The notes beneath the pieces are model-generated. The model was not told the DNA's origin and ran no database searches. It was given only the letters and a program-made list of their open reading frames with translations. A program made the translations under genes and the position numbers. A DNA stretch of 64,000 nucleotides from Chitinophaga skermanii (GTDB taxonomy: Bacteria; Bacteroidota; Bacteroidia; Chitinophagales; Chitinophagaceae), in NCBI RefSeq assembly GCF_003259335.1, contig NZ_QLLL01000003.1, positions 372,001-436,000 of the forward strand, read 5' to 3'. Of this stretch, positions 44,394 through 52,183 are shown one piece after another. Position 1 is the first letter of the stretch. Every line of letters begins with the position of its first letter.

Positions 44394-45248
44394 CTACTTA
44401 GCAGCTACATACGCATATTGCGCAGTCTCCGTAGCAAAATTGGGATCATCATAAGTTGTTACACTACTTAACGGGTAGTTCGTTGTTTTATCAACTTCGT
44501 AAGTAGTACTCGCCGTTGTAACGCTCCAATCGGTGGCTTTTACCATGTTCTGGCTAAGTTCGTTGGCGTTTACTTGTAAATTACCACGTACAATCCTGTT
44601 GAAGAAAGGATTGTATTTGGCAATAGCGTGTAGCGGGTTATTGGTAGCATCGTAAGCATAAGCGGTTGTAAATACCAGGTTGGCGTTTACGTTTTCGTTG
44701 AAGGAAGTGCTCATGAGTACGTTGTTGGCTTCGCGGGTGAAGGTGTAGTTCGTTTGATCTTCGATATTGATACTCGCGTGCAACAAACTCGTTTGCATGA
44801 GCTGGCCGGCTTTATCGAATTCAAATTTGAATACCTTTTGTTCGCCGTTTTCATCCCTTCTTTGGAAGGTAACTAAAGCGGTGTGTTCATCCACATATTT
44901 CACGGCAGCTGTATCGGCTAGGTTCTCTGAGCCGGGGTAGCTGGTGATAATGCGGTTCACTTTGCCGTTGGCATTGTATTGATATTGTTCGATTCTTTCG
45001 AAGGGTACATTACCCGGCAAGATTTCCTGGCTACGGAAGGTAACGAGGCGGTTATCTTGGTCGTAGGTAAATAAATCCGTACGGTTCGTTGCATCGTAAT
45101 GAATACGTGATACTAAAAGAGAAGAAGGATCGGAAGTTTCCGTAACATCTGCACTGCTTTCTTGCATCTCGTCTTTCTTACATGCAGATAAACCCACGGA
45201 AATCAAAAGAATTGCATAAAATGCTAATTGTACTAGTTTCCTATACAT
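44394..45248 (-). CDS. Hypothetical lipoprotein with YD-type repeats (first of a pair)
   Basis: 284 residues with lipobox (LSAC, Cys 22) followed by KKD. The chain has repeated YxYDxxxR/xV-type units as in YD/DUF4595-like lipoproteins (FTYDQDNRLVTF, YQYNANGKVNRI, FEFDKAGQL, YAYDATNNPL). It should sit on the outer membrane. A gene of similar form lies 200 bp upstream on the same strand. The function is unknown. Confidence 0.75.
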   Translation of the reverse strand: MYRKLVQLAFYAILLISVGLSACKKDEMQESSADVTETSDPSSLLVSRIHYDATNRTDLFTYDQDNRLVTFRSQEILPGNVPFERIEQYQYNANGKVNRIITSYPGSENLADTAAVKYVDEHTALVTFQRRDENGEQKVFKFEFDKAGQLMQTSLLHASINIEDQTNYTFTREANNVLMSTSFNENVNANLVFTTAYAYDATNNPLHAIAKYNPFFNRIVRGNLQVNANELSQNMVKATDWSVTTASTTYEVDKTTNYPLSSVTTYDDPNFATETAQYAYVAAK

Positions 45249-45452
45249 GGTATTTAAACGGGGTAGTATTAAGTTCCTATAAATTTAACGAAAATAATGA
45301 ATATAGTTAGGTTTTAATACTATTTTTTTAATGGATATTAAATATAATGATGTAAATATGGTTTCTAATTGGTAACCAAGTAGATAGAAGGCTCATATTG
45401 AAGCGGTCATTCATTCCAATTATTCATAAAAAGCATTCAAAAAAAGGCATTC

Positions 45453-46274
45453 TTACAACCCGCGGTAGCGATATAATACCGTATCCAATGTTTCCCTTCC
45501 TTGGAAGCTGGTTACTCTAATTTGGTGCAAGGGCAATCTTGATTCCGCATCAATCACGTAATAAAACCCATACGCATAAGGAGCTTGGCCATATACCGAT
45601 TTCACCGCATTCGGACTCAGCCTTTCAGGTGAAAACATAGGCAGTATCAAACCATTATTAGGAGCATTTAATTCAAGGAACATACCCACGAAAGGGTTGA
45701 TCGATGAAAGATCGTAAAAGGGGTTCTTTACATCAAAATACTCGATGTTCATGGCGGAGAGGGTGTTGTTGTATTTCGATGTAATTACGTTTACATTCTT
45801 GCCATCGTAGGAGAAGGAAATATCGTTATGCATATTGCCGTTACTCCAAGTAAGATCTACTTTATAGGCCGAAAACAAACCATTCTGTATACCAAAGCGT
45901 ACCATTTCTCTTTTGGCGGGATTATTTGAAAATATGCGTACAGAATCTCTTTCATACACAATATTATAATCGTCTTCATGAGTGGAAGATGGATGGGCGT
46001 ATATAGCATGTATTGTAGACACACGACCTTGTCCATCATACGTATAATTCTCTGTTAGGGTACTAGAGCCACCGGTAGAAGCATAATTGTAATGTATGTA
46101 TTTTGCTAAACGGGCACCACTGCTATAAATAAAGCTATCAACGACTTGATTGTCTGTGTTGCTTGTACTCGTTAAAACATAAGTAGGCTCGTACGTTTCA
46201 TCTTTCTTATTACAGGCAATCATCACGCTTAGCGCAAGTAAACATAAGGCAGGATAGAATAGTTTCTTTTTCAT
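45453..46274 (-). CDS. Hypothetical lipoprotein with YD-type repeats (second of a pair)
   Basis: 273 residues with lipobox (MIAC, Cys 21) followed by NKKDE. It shares the layout of the neighbour: YxxDGxGR units (YTYDGQGRVSTI, FSYDGKNVNVI), then a phrase YFDVKNPFYDLSSINPF. The C-terminus lists YVIDAESRLPLHQIRVT. The paralogues have diverged but remain adjacent, and a 204-bp gap separates them. The function is unknown. Confidence 0.75.
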   Translation of the reverse strand: MKKKLFYPALCLLALSVMIACNKKDETYEPTYVLTSTSNTDNQVVDSFIYSSGARLAKYIHYNYASTGGSSTLTENYTYDGQGRVSTIHAIYAHPSSTHEDDYNIVYERDSVRIFSNNPAKREMVRFGIQNGLFSAYKVDLTWSNGNMHNDISFSYDGKNVNVITSKYNNTLSAMNIEYFDVKNPFYDLSSINPFVGMFLELNAPNNGLILPMFSPERLSPNAVKSVYGQAPYAYGFYYVIDAESRLPLHQIRVTSFQGRETLDTVLYRYRGL

Positions 46275-46758
46275 GTGAAATCGTATGGCGGTATATAGAT
46301 GTTAGTTACAAACAAGTAGATGCTAAAATAACGACAATTGCATACAACCTAGTATTAGAATATTCAAATGTTTATCGAGTGGGTGAGCATTCATTTTTAT
46401 AAGAAAATGTTAAACCCCAATTTTCCTCGTCTACAACGGGTTACATTTTATCTTTTTTCGCATTAACTACAAAAGGTTTCTATTTTCCTAGGAAACAAAA
46501 TCGCAACCTAACTGGTCAAACTAATACACGTTTTAAAAGCATTCTTCTATCATAAGAAATGATGCCTCCAAGCTGCATTTCTTATGCAAAAAATCATCAA
46601 CATTTTATTGTAATTCAAACAACACATTCTTTGCAAAAAGGATGATGGAAATGCTTTGTCGTAAAGTATTTGAACAAGCTTGTAATACAAGCGTGGCAGG
46701 TATTTCCATGCATACTATTTAGCTTAACTGTGTTTTATTCATCTATCAATTCTTTGTT
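46275..46758. other. Divergent intergenic region between lipoprotein and DUF4349 genes
   Basis: AT-rich DNA. A perfect 11-bp hairpin (46551-46561 with 46576-46586, arms CATAAGAAATG/CATTTCTTATG) lies about 170 bp before the DUF4349 ATG. It has no T-run on the plus side and is not a standard terminator. No ORF or RNA gene recognised. Confidence 0.4.
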
Positions 46759-47592
46759 ATGACAATCAAAAAATCTATCTACATTTTGTCAATTCCTGTT
46801 GTACTAGCTGCTTGCCAAGCGGGCCCTCGACACAACGAATCATCTGCAACCGCTGCTGCGGAAAATAACGAAGCTAGTTCTACTTTTAGCGACTCCACTA
46901 TTATTCAACAACAGCCTACCGTGTATGGTATTCCTGGTGAAAAAATGATGATCCGCACGGCTAACCTGCGCGGGCAAGTAGATAGTGTTGCCCTTGTACG
47001 CCAACGTGTATACGACATTGTGCGGGGATACGGCGGCTACATTGCCAGCGATGATGAAAAAATGTTGAACTATTATTGGGAAGGCAAAGTAACCCTCATG
47101 ATTCCTAACGAGCACTTCGAAGAAGCTGTCTTAAAACTCAGTCAAATCAGCTCGAAGCTAGATTCTAAAACCATTACAGTAGAAGATGTTAGAAAGCAAT
47201 TTAAAATCGATTCCTTACGTATTGTCAATAGTAAAGCCACCATCCAAACCATACAAAAAGCTGCTACAAAAGACAATGCCAACGAAGCCCTTCACGCAGC
47301 AGTAAATATGCAAGAAAATGCGTTTAGTGCAGAAGTACGTAGGATTGAATTAGTGGAGCTGTTGAAGATGAGTACAATTTCATGCGAGTTCTACGCCAAT
47401 ATCCCGGTTGTGGAACCACCGGCACCTAGTTATTTCAGTAGAGTAGGAGATGCTTTTAGTGCTGGGTTCAGTTGGTTAGGGGATTTCATTATTATACTGG
47501 TTACCGTTTGGCCATTGTGGTTAATAATTGCAGGCCTTTTGTTCGCTTATAAAGCATTCAAACGTCGTCTAAAAACAAAGGTTGTTGAATAA
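46759..47592 (+). CDS. DUF4349 lipoprotein
   Basis: 277 residues with lipobox LAAC (Cys 19). The DUF4349 core is seen as MMIRTANLRGQVDSVALV, YGGYIASDDEK, GKVTLMIPNEHFEEAVLKLSQI and STISCEFYAN. A C-terminal membrane helix (about 240-262) with a short basic tail (KRRLKTK) completes the family. Family members sit in the envelope with an unknown role. It is monocistronic; downstream is an 11-bp-periodic array. Confidence 0.88.
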   Translation: MTIKKSIYILSIPVVLAACQAGPRHNESSATAAAENNEASSTFSDSTIIQQQPTVYGIPGEKMMIRTANLRGQVDSVALVRQRVYDIVRGYGGYIASDDEKMLNYYWEGKVTLMIPNEHFEEAVLKLSQISSKLDSKTITVEDVRKQFKIDSLRIVNSKATIQTIQKAATKDNANEALHAAVNMQENAFSAEVRRIELVELLKMSTISCEFYANIPVVEPPAPSYFSRVGDAFSAGFSWLGDFIIILVTVWPLWLIIAGLLFAYKAFKRRLKTKVVE

Positions 47593-47641
47593 TAATGGTA
47601 TTTTTTCACCTGTCAATTTGTCGATAGAGCATCGTTGAATG

Positions 47642-47702
47642 GTCGATTTTTGACCCGGAGGATACCGATGTTATACCATTGTTCAGCAAGGGTTTTACCG
47701 AT
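47642..47702. repeat. Third 11-bp-periodic intergenic array (ACCGAT core)
   Basis: The ACCGAT core (reverse complement ATCGGT) or variants start at 47642, 47653, 47664, 47675 and 47697, all in 11-bp steps, with the unit at 47686 degenerate. 47685-47709 matches the reverse complement of 8518-8542 at 24 of 25 bases, so this is an inverted copy of the first array. The gap (47593-47773) lies between converging DUF4349 and thioredoxin genes. Confidence 0.8.
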
Positions 47703-47726
47703 GTTCTACACTACTATGATTAGCAC

Positions 47727-47766
47727 AAAAAATAGGGTGTACTAGTGCTATCCGGTACACCCTATT
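47727..47766 (-). terminator. Terminator after the thioredoxin-family gene
   Basis: The 12-bp stem AATAGGGTGTAC/GTACACCCTATT (47731-47742, 47755-47766) has an A-run at 47727-47732. It functions on the minus strand. Confidence 0.88.
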
Positions 47767-47773
47767 AAACATA

Positions 47774-48370
47774 TTATTTACCAGCGATTAGCGCGAGCAA
47801 TTCTGCTTGGATGGATTTCGTTTTATCAACGGCATACCATTTATGCAATCTTTCCGCACGTTCTTCAAATGGTAACACGTTCTCTTTATTCATTTGCATT
47901 ACCATCGCTTGCAACTCCGTTGGGCGAGGGCCCCAATGCCACATGGGTTCCATGGTTTCGGCATTGTAGCAAATTAATTTTGGAATAGATTTACCACCAT
48001 TGGTTAAGTATTGTTGCATCAGTTCCGGGTGCTTATCGCGTAACAAGTACTCGATCTGTACGTTCTTGTTTACTTTAGATGCGATCTCCATCACTGGTAT
48101 ACTTTGCGCAGCATCTCCACACCAAGGCTCCGTTAATACACGCCAAAGATACTTGCCCGGTAAGGCTTCCAATGCAGCGATCAAGGCCGGCTCCAATTTC
48201 ACTGTTTTATCCAAACGGTTCATTCTTTGCTCGTTTAACTTAGTATACTCAGGCGTATACGTAATCGCCTCGTCCCAAGATGCTTTTCCCGCTTGCACTA
48301 ATTCATGTACCAAGGCACGGTATTCTACATAATCCAGCGCCCCGCTCAAATCAATCACTAATTTTTCCAT
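47774..48370 (-). CDS. Thioredoxin-fold protein with a single active-site cysteine
   Basis: 198 residues. The thioredoxin-like region includes VLTEPWCGDAAQSIPVM, where the usual CxxC is CGDA, so only one cysteine is present at the site (C90). The rest fits the family (VQIEYLLRDKHPELMQQYL, SIPKLICYN, WHWGPRP). It follows the GH31 gene by 14 bp on the same strand. Without a resolving cysteine it may act as a monothiol or binding protein. Confidence 0.85.
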   Translation of the reverse strand: MEKLVIDLSGALDYVEYRALVHELVQAGKASWDEAITYTPEYTKLNEQRMNRLDKTVKLEPALIAALEALPGKYLWRVLTEPWCGDAAQSIPVMEIASKVNKNVQIEYLLRDKHPELMQQYLTNGGKSIPKLICYNAETMEPMWHWGPRPTELQAMVMQMNKENVLPFEERAERLHKWYAVDKTKSIQAELLALIAGK

Positions 48371-48384
48371 GTGTCAACTATTTT

Positions 48385-50781
48385 CTATGCTTCTATCACG
48401 ATATCCTCAAATGAACGGTTCACCTGGATCGACCAAGTATGACCGTCTAGTTGTAAGGATTCCAAATTTACTTCATTTCCATCAATCAAGCATTTCGATG
48501 GGGTAAAAGGTAACCCGTGGATGACAATCTTGTATTGCGAATAACTGGAAGCATAACCGCCACGGAATCGTTTTCTCAACACAAACTGTTGTGCCGTTGA
48601 ATGTTGTTTGAAATCAATCACGTTATATTCACCGTTCTTATAAGCATAGTGATCGCCTGCATCTTCGTACAATGTGCTATGTGTAGTTTCTTCACCAAAG
48701 TATACATGCAACAACATTTCTTCAATCGCAAACTCACGGGTATATTGCATGATGGGGTATTGAGGAATCACAGCGCCGGCACGTACAAATATGGGCATCT
48801 CGTTAATAGGAGTAGCCACCGTTGCAATGGCACTACCTGTATGCATCGTATCATTGAAGTAATAGTACCAGTTTCCTTTCGGTAAGTACACTTCCTTCTC
48901 TAACATGCCTTCTTCACTTACATGGCTCACCAATATATGGTCGCCTGCTAAGAATTCGTGGTGACGGTGGTGTGTTTGTTCGTCTTCTTGCGCAACGAAA
49001 GCAATAGGCCTTAAAATAGGCATGCCATCGGTGGCATATTGCCAGAAGGCAGTATATAAATACGGCAACAATTGGTACCGTAATTCAATGAATTGCTTTA
49101 CCACTGCTTCGTATGATGCTCCGAAGCTCCAAGGTTCTTGGTTAAAGCCTGTTTCGTTACTGGCAGAATGTGTACGCATTAATGGGTGGAACACGGCTAA
49201 TTGAATCCAACGGGTGTATAATTCTCCCGTAGGCTCGCCAATAAATCCACCAATATCACTACCGGCAAATGAAATTCCTGATACGGCTAACCTTTGACAT
49301 TGTACGCTTGCTAACCATAAATGCTCCCAAGAGGAAATATTATCGCCTGTCCATACACTCGTCCATCGTTGTGCACCGGCATAACAAGAGCGGGTGATCA
49401 CGAATGGGCGTTCTGGCATAGCGTATTTCTTTAACCCGGTAGCGGTAGATTTACTCATTAAGTGACCGTACACGTTATGGGCTTTACGATGACTCACATC
49501 TTCGCCGTCATAATCGTGGCGCACGTCTTCCGGGAATGTACCCATTTCGAAAACGGCCGGTTCATTCATATCATTCCACACCCCGCGTACACCTGTACCA
49601 ATCAGTGATTTGTACAAGCCACTCCACCAGTCGCGTACTGCTGGGTTGGTGAAATCCGGGAATGCACATTTACCCGGCCATACGTCGCCTTCCATGAGGG
49701 CGCCATCGGCTCGTTTACAGGCGTAGTTATTCTTGACTAAATCTTGGTATACACTATAATTAGGATCTACTTTAATACCGGGATCAATAATTACCACGGT
49801 CTTAAACCCGTCATCGGCCAGCTCGGTAAGCAGTTGTTTCGGTTGCGGGAAGCGTTCATTATCCCAAGTAAAGCAACGGAACCCATCCATGTAGTCGATA
49901 TCAAGGTATAGTGCATCACAAGGAATCTGGCGCTTGCGGAACTCGGCGGCGATTTCTTTTACGCGGGTATCCGGGAAGTAGCTCCAGCGGCATTGGTGGT
50001 AACCCAACGCCCACATAGGAGGTAACTCCGGTGTGCCGGTAATCTTAGTATAAGCGCGGGCAACATCGAGGAGTTGTGGCCCGTAAATAAAGTAGTAGTT
50101 CATTTCTCCACCACGTGCCCAGAAGCTGGAAATATCATCGCGTTCTTTGCCGAAATCGAACAGGGTTCTAAAGGTATTGTCGAAGAAAATACCATAGGCC
50201 ATGTTATGATGCAGGCCGTAGTAGAACGGGATATTGCGGTAGAGCGGGTCGGTAGTGCTGGTAAATCCGTACGCATCGGTACCGTAGTTTTCCATGCGTT
50301 TGCCGCGGAGGTTCAGTTCTGTAGGTTTATCGCCTAAGCCATAGAAACATTCATTTTCTTGGATCAGCTTGCTACAGTAAACTATTTTACCACCTTTTTG
50401 CAAATAGTATTGCCAGTGGAAACCCAGTTCATCTTGGTTAATGATCTGGCCTTCTAAATCCGTAATCGTAATCCGTAAGTTATCACGGGCGATATATACG
50501 CGGATGGCCGCGGTTCGAATTTCAAAAGTTTCTTCCCATTCGAAAATGACGAATTTTTCTGGACTATCTTCTAATTGCGGGCTTACCGCGTAAGAGAAAT
50601 CACGTTGGAAAGTGCCGTCGGCAGCATATCTAAAACGGACAATCTTATCCGAAATGATGCGTACTTCGAGAATCGTTTCTGTTGTGTAGAAATAGAAAAA
50701 GTTACCTTCTTTTTTCCATTCTTTCACGGTGTCTGGGTAATGCTTAATGGAATACTTACCCGAGGAAGTAGTTACTTGCAT
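48385..50781 (-). CDS. Glycoside hydrolase family 31 alpha-glucosidase
   Basis: 798 residues. The N-terminal galactose-mutarotase-like domain (about 1-240) precedes the (beta/alpha)8 barrel. The catalytic nucleophile is D404 in GVWNDMNEPAVF, and the acid/base lies in WTGDNISSWEHL. The SGISFAGSDIGGF loop is also typical. Substrate contacts such as YLDIDYMDGFRCFTWDNERFP are present. No signal peptide is seen (MQVTTSSGKYSIKHYP), so it is likely cytoplasmic and acts on small alpha-glucosides. It lies upstream of the thioredoxin-family gene (14-bp gap). Confidence 0.94.
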   Translation of the reverse strand: MQVTTSSGKYSIKHYPDTVKEWKKEGNFFYFYTTETILEVRIISDKIVRFRYAADGTFQRDFSYAVSPQLEDSPEKFVIFEWEETFEIRTAAIRVYIARDNLRITITDLEGQIINQDELGFHWQYYLQKGGKIVYCSKLIQENECFYGLGDKPTELNLRGKRMENYGTDAYGFTSTTDPLYRNIPFYYGLHHNMAYGIFFDNTFRTLFDFGKERDDISSFWARGGEMNYYFIYGPQLLDVARAYTKITGTPELPPMWALGYHQCRWSYFPDTRVKEIAAEFRKRQIPCDALYLDIDYMDGFRCFTWDNERFPQPKQLLTELADDGFKTVVIIDPGIKVDPNYSVYQDLVKNNYACKRADGALMEGDVWPGKCAFPDFTNPAVRDWWSGLYKSLIGTGVRGVWNDMNEPAVFEMGTFPEDVRHDYDGEDVSHRKAHNVYGHLMSKSTATGLKKYAMPERPFVITRSCYAGAQRWTSVWTGDNISSWEHLWLASVQCQRLAVSGISFAGSDIGGFIGEPTGELYTRWIQLAVFHPLMRTHSASNETGFNQEPWSFGASYEAVVKQFIELRYQLLPYLYTAFWQYATDGMPILRPIAFVAQEDEQTHHRHHEFLAGDHILVSHVSEEGMLEKEVYLPKGNWYYYFNDTMHTGSAIATVATPINEMPIFVRAGAVIPQYPIMQYTREFAIEEMLLHVYFGEETTHSTLYEDAGDHYAYKNGEYNVIDFKQHSTAQQFVLRKRFRGGYASSYSQYKIVIHGLPFTPSKCLIDGNEVNLESLQLDGHTWSIQVNRSFEDIVIEA

Positions 50782-51018
50782 AAATCACATTTACATCACT
50801 GCAAAAAATCGCATATGAATTAAATCTAGGGAAAAAAAGCGGTATAACGTATATTTTTTAGGCACTTGTGGGGAAGAATTCGTCATTTACAAAATAAAAA
50901 CGTTCATTCACTAGGTTCCTTAGAAATTATATAATCGCCTCCTTATCTTCACTACGTACTTTTTGCTTTAACCTATTGTTCCTAATACCTTAGAGAAACA
51001 ATAAGTGTATTTATTATA

Positions 51019-51042
51019 AGGTGCTTTTTTCCAAAAGCACCT
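51019..51042 (-). terminator. Hairpin downstream of the YCF48-like gene
   Basis: A perfect 10-bp stem (AGGTGCTTTT/AAAAGCACCT, 51019-51028 with 51033-51042) is followed on the minus strand by an AT-rich tract without a long T-run. Confidence 0.55.
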
Positions 51043-51051
51043 GTTTAAAAA

Positions 51052-52077
51052 TTATTTAGGAAGCGACAAAATCGCGATTTTCCCCCGGTCGCCGGCTAAA
51101 TAAATGTTATTACCTTTTTTTGCTTTTCGTACACAATTGAAACGTTCCCTGCTAATATTCTTCCAATTACGACCACCATCAAATGAAACATCTGTTCCAG
51201 AAGTGCCCGTTGCTACAAGCGTTTTATTGTTTACGTATTCAACCGCAGATTTGTAACCAAAGGGCGATTGGGTAGGAGCAGTCCACGTGAGGCCACCATC
51301 GTTTGTAAGGAAGCAATTCTTCGTACTAAGGGTATCTTTCATATAATCGCCGCCAATGATTACACCGGTTTTCTCGTTTAAGAAAGCAGTGGAAAAGGGG
51401 CCTTGGCTGCTTTCGCCGTGAATAATAGGTAATGCTGATTTACTATAGAGGGAAGCGCCTTTAATTTTATAGAGGTGACTTGCTTTTCCCCCGCTAACAA
51501 TATAATAGGAAGAAGAACCGGGTATTGCTCTTAAACAAGTACCGCTAGCCGCGAAATAGGCTTCGCCTTCTTGCATCGCGCCATTATCATTATACACAAC
51601 TTTATCCCAGCTTTTGCCACCGTCGTGCGTTTGAAGCACAAATAGTTGATTGTTGAGCGGATCGCCGATAATAGCGCCGTTCTTAGCATCTACAAAATCG
51701 AGGGCATCTAAAAAAACTTCTTTTTCATCATTAAAATAGGTGCGCGTCCAATTTTTGCCACCATCTTCGGTGAGGTAGATATTTGCAGGAGAGCCGGCAT
51801 TTACTACCATCGCTTTCTGGGCGGAAAAAGCTTCAATGTCGCGCCAATCGAGAGAATCGCAGCCTGGCACCTGTATCCATTCCCAATCTTTTCCACCATT
51901 TACACTTTTCCCAACCGTTCCGCCGGTTCCAGATACCCAAAGAATATTATTATCCACCACGCTTAAACCACGGATACTTCTAATATGGCCGGTGGAGAGC
52001 ACATCAATTTGTTGTGCATAAGTATTTTTACAGAGGAAAACCAAGCTACAAGCGATGAATAGGAGTCGAAATTTCAT
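51052..52077 (-). CDS. Secreted YCF48/BNR-repeat protein
   Basis: 341 residues from the ATG at 52077 (a TTG three codons earlier is less likely). The signal peptide ends at NTYAQ. BNR/YCF48-type Asp-box repeats recur: SVNGGKDWEWI, TEDGGKNWTRT, THDGGKSWDKV, TNDGGLTWTAP, SFDGGRNWKNI. This fits a beta-propeller of the photosystem-assembly HCF136 fold, without a link to photosynthesis here. Role unknown. It is divergent from the sensor kinase gene. Confidence 0.85.
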   Translation of the reverse strand: MKFRLLFIACSLVFLCKNTYAQQIDVLSTGHIRSIRGLSVVDNNILWVSGTGGTVGKSVNGGKDWEWIQVPGCDSLDWRDIEAFSAQKAMVVNAGSPANIYLTEDGGKNWTRTYFNDEKEVFLDALDFVDAKNGAIIGDPLNNQLFVLQTHDGGKSWDKVVYNDNGAMQEGEAYFAASGTCLRAIPGSSSYYIVSGGKASHLYKIKGASLYSKSALPIIHGESSQGPFSTAFLNEKTGVIIGGDYMKDTLSTKNCFLTNDGGLTWTAPTQSPFGYKSAVEYVNNKTLVATGTSGTDVSFDGGRNWKNISRERFNCVRKAKKGNNIYLAGDRGKIAILSLPK

Positions 52078-52147
52078 TTTTTTCAAATTTTAAAGAGAGA
52101 ATTGACAAGAAAAATACAAAATCATTAGAAAGTGAGCGCTAGATTTA

Positions 52148-52155
52148 TATATTTG
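52148..52155 (+). promoter_or_regulatory. Bacteroidota -7 promoter box upstream of the sensor kinase gene
   Basis: TATATTTG (TAnnTTTG) lies 28 nt before the TTG start at 52184. No clear -33 box is visible. Confidence 0.55.
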
Positions 52156-52183
52156 CAATCAACCTGTAATTTCAATACTGTAT

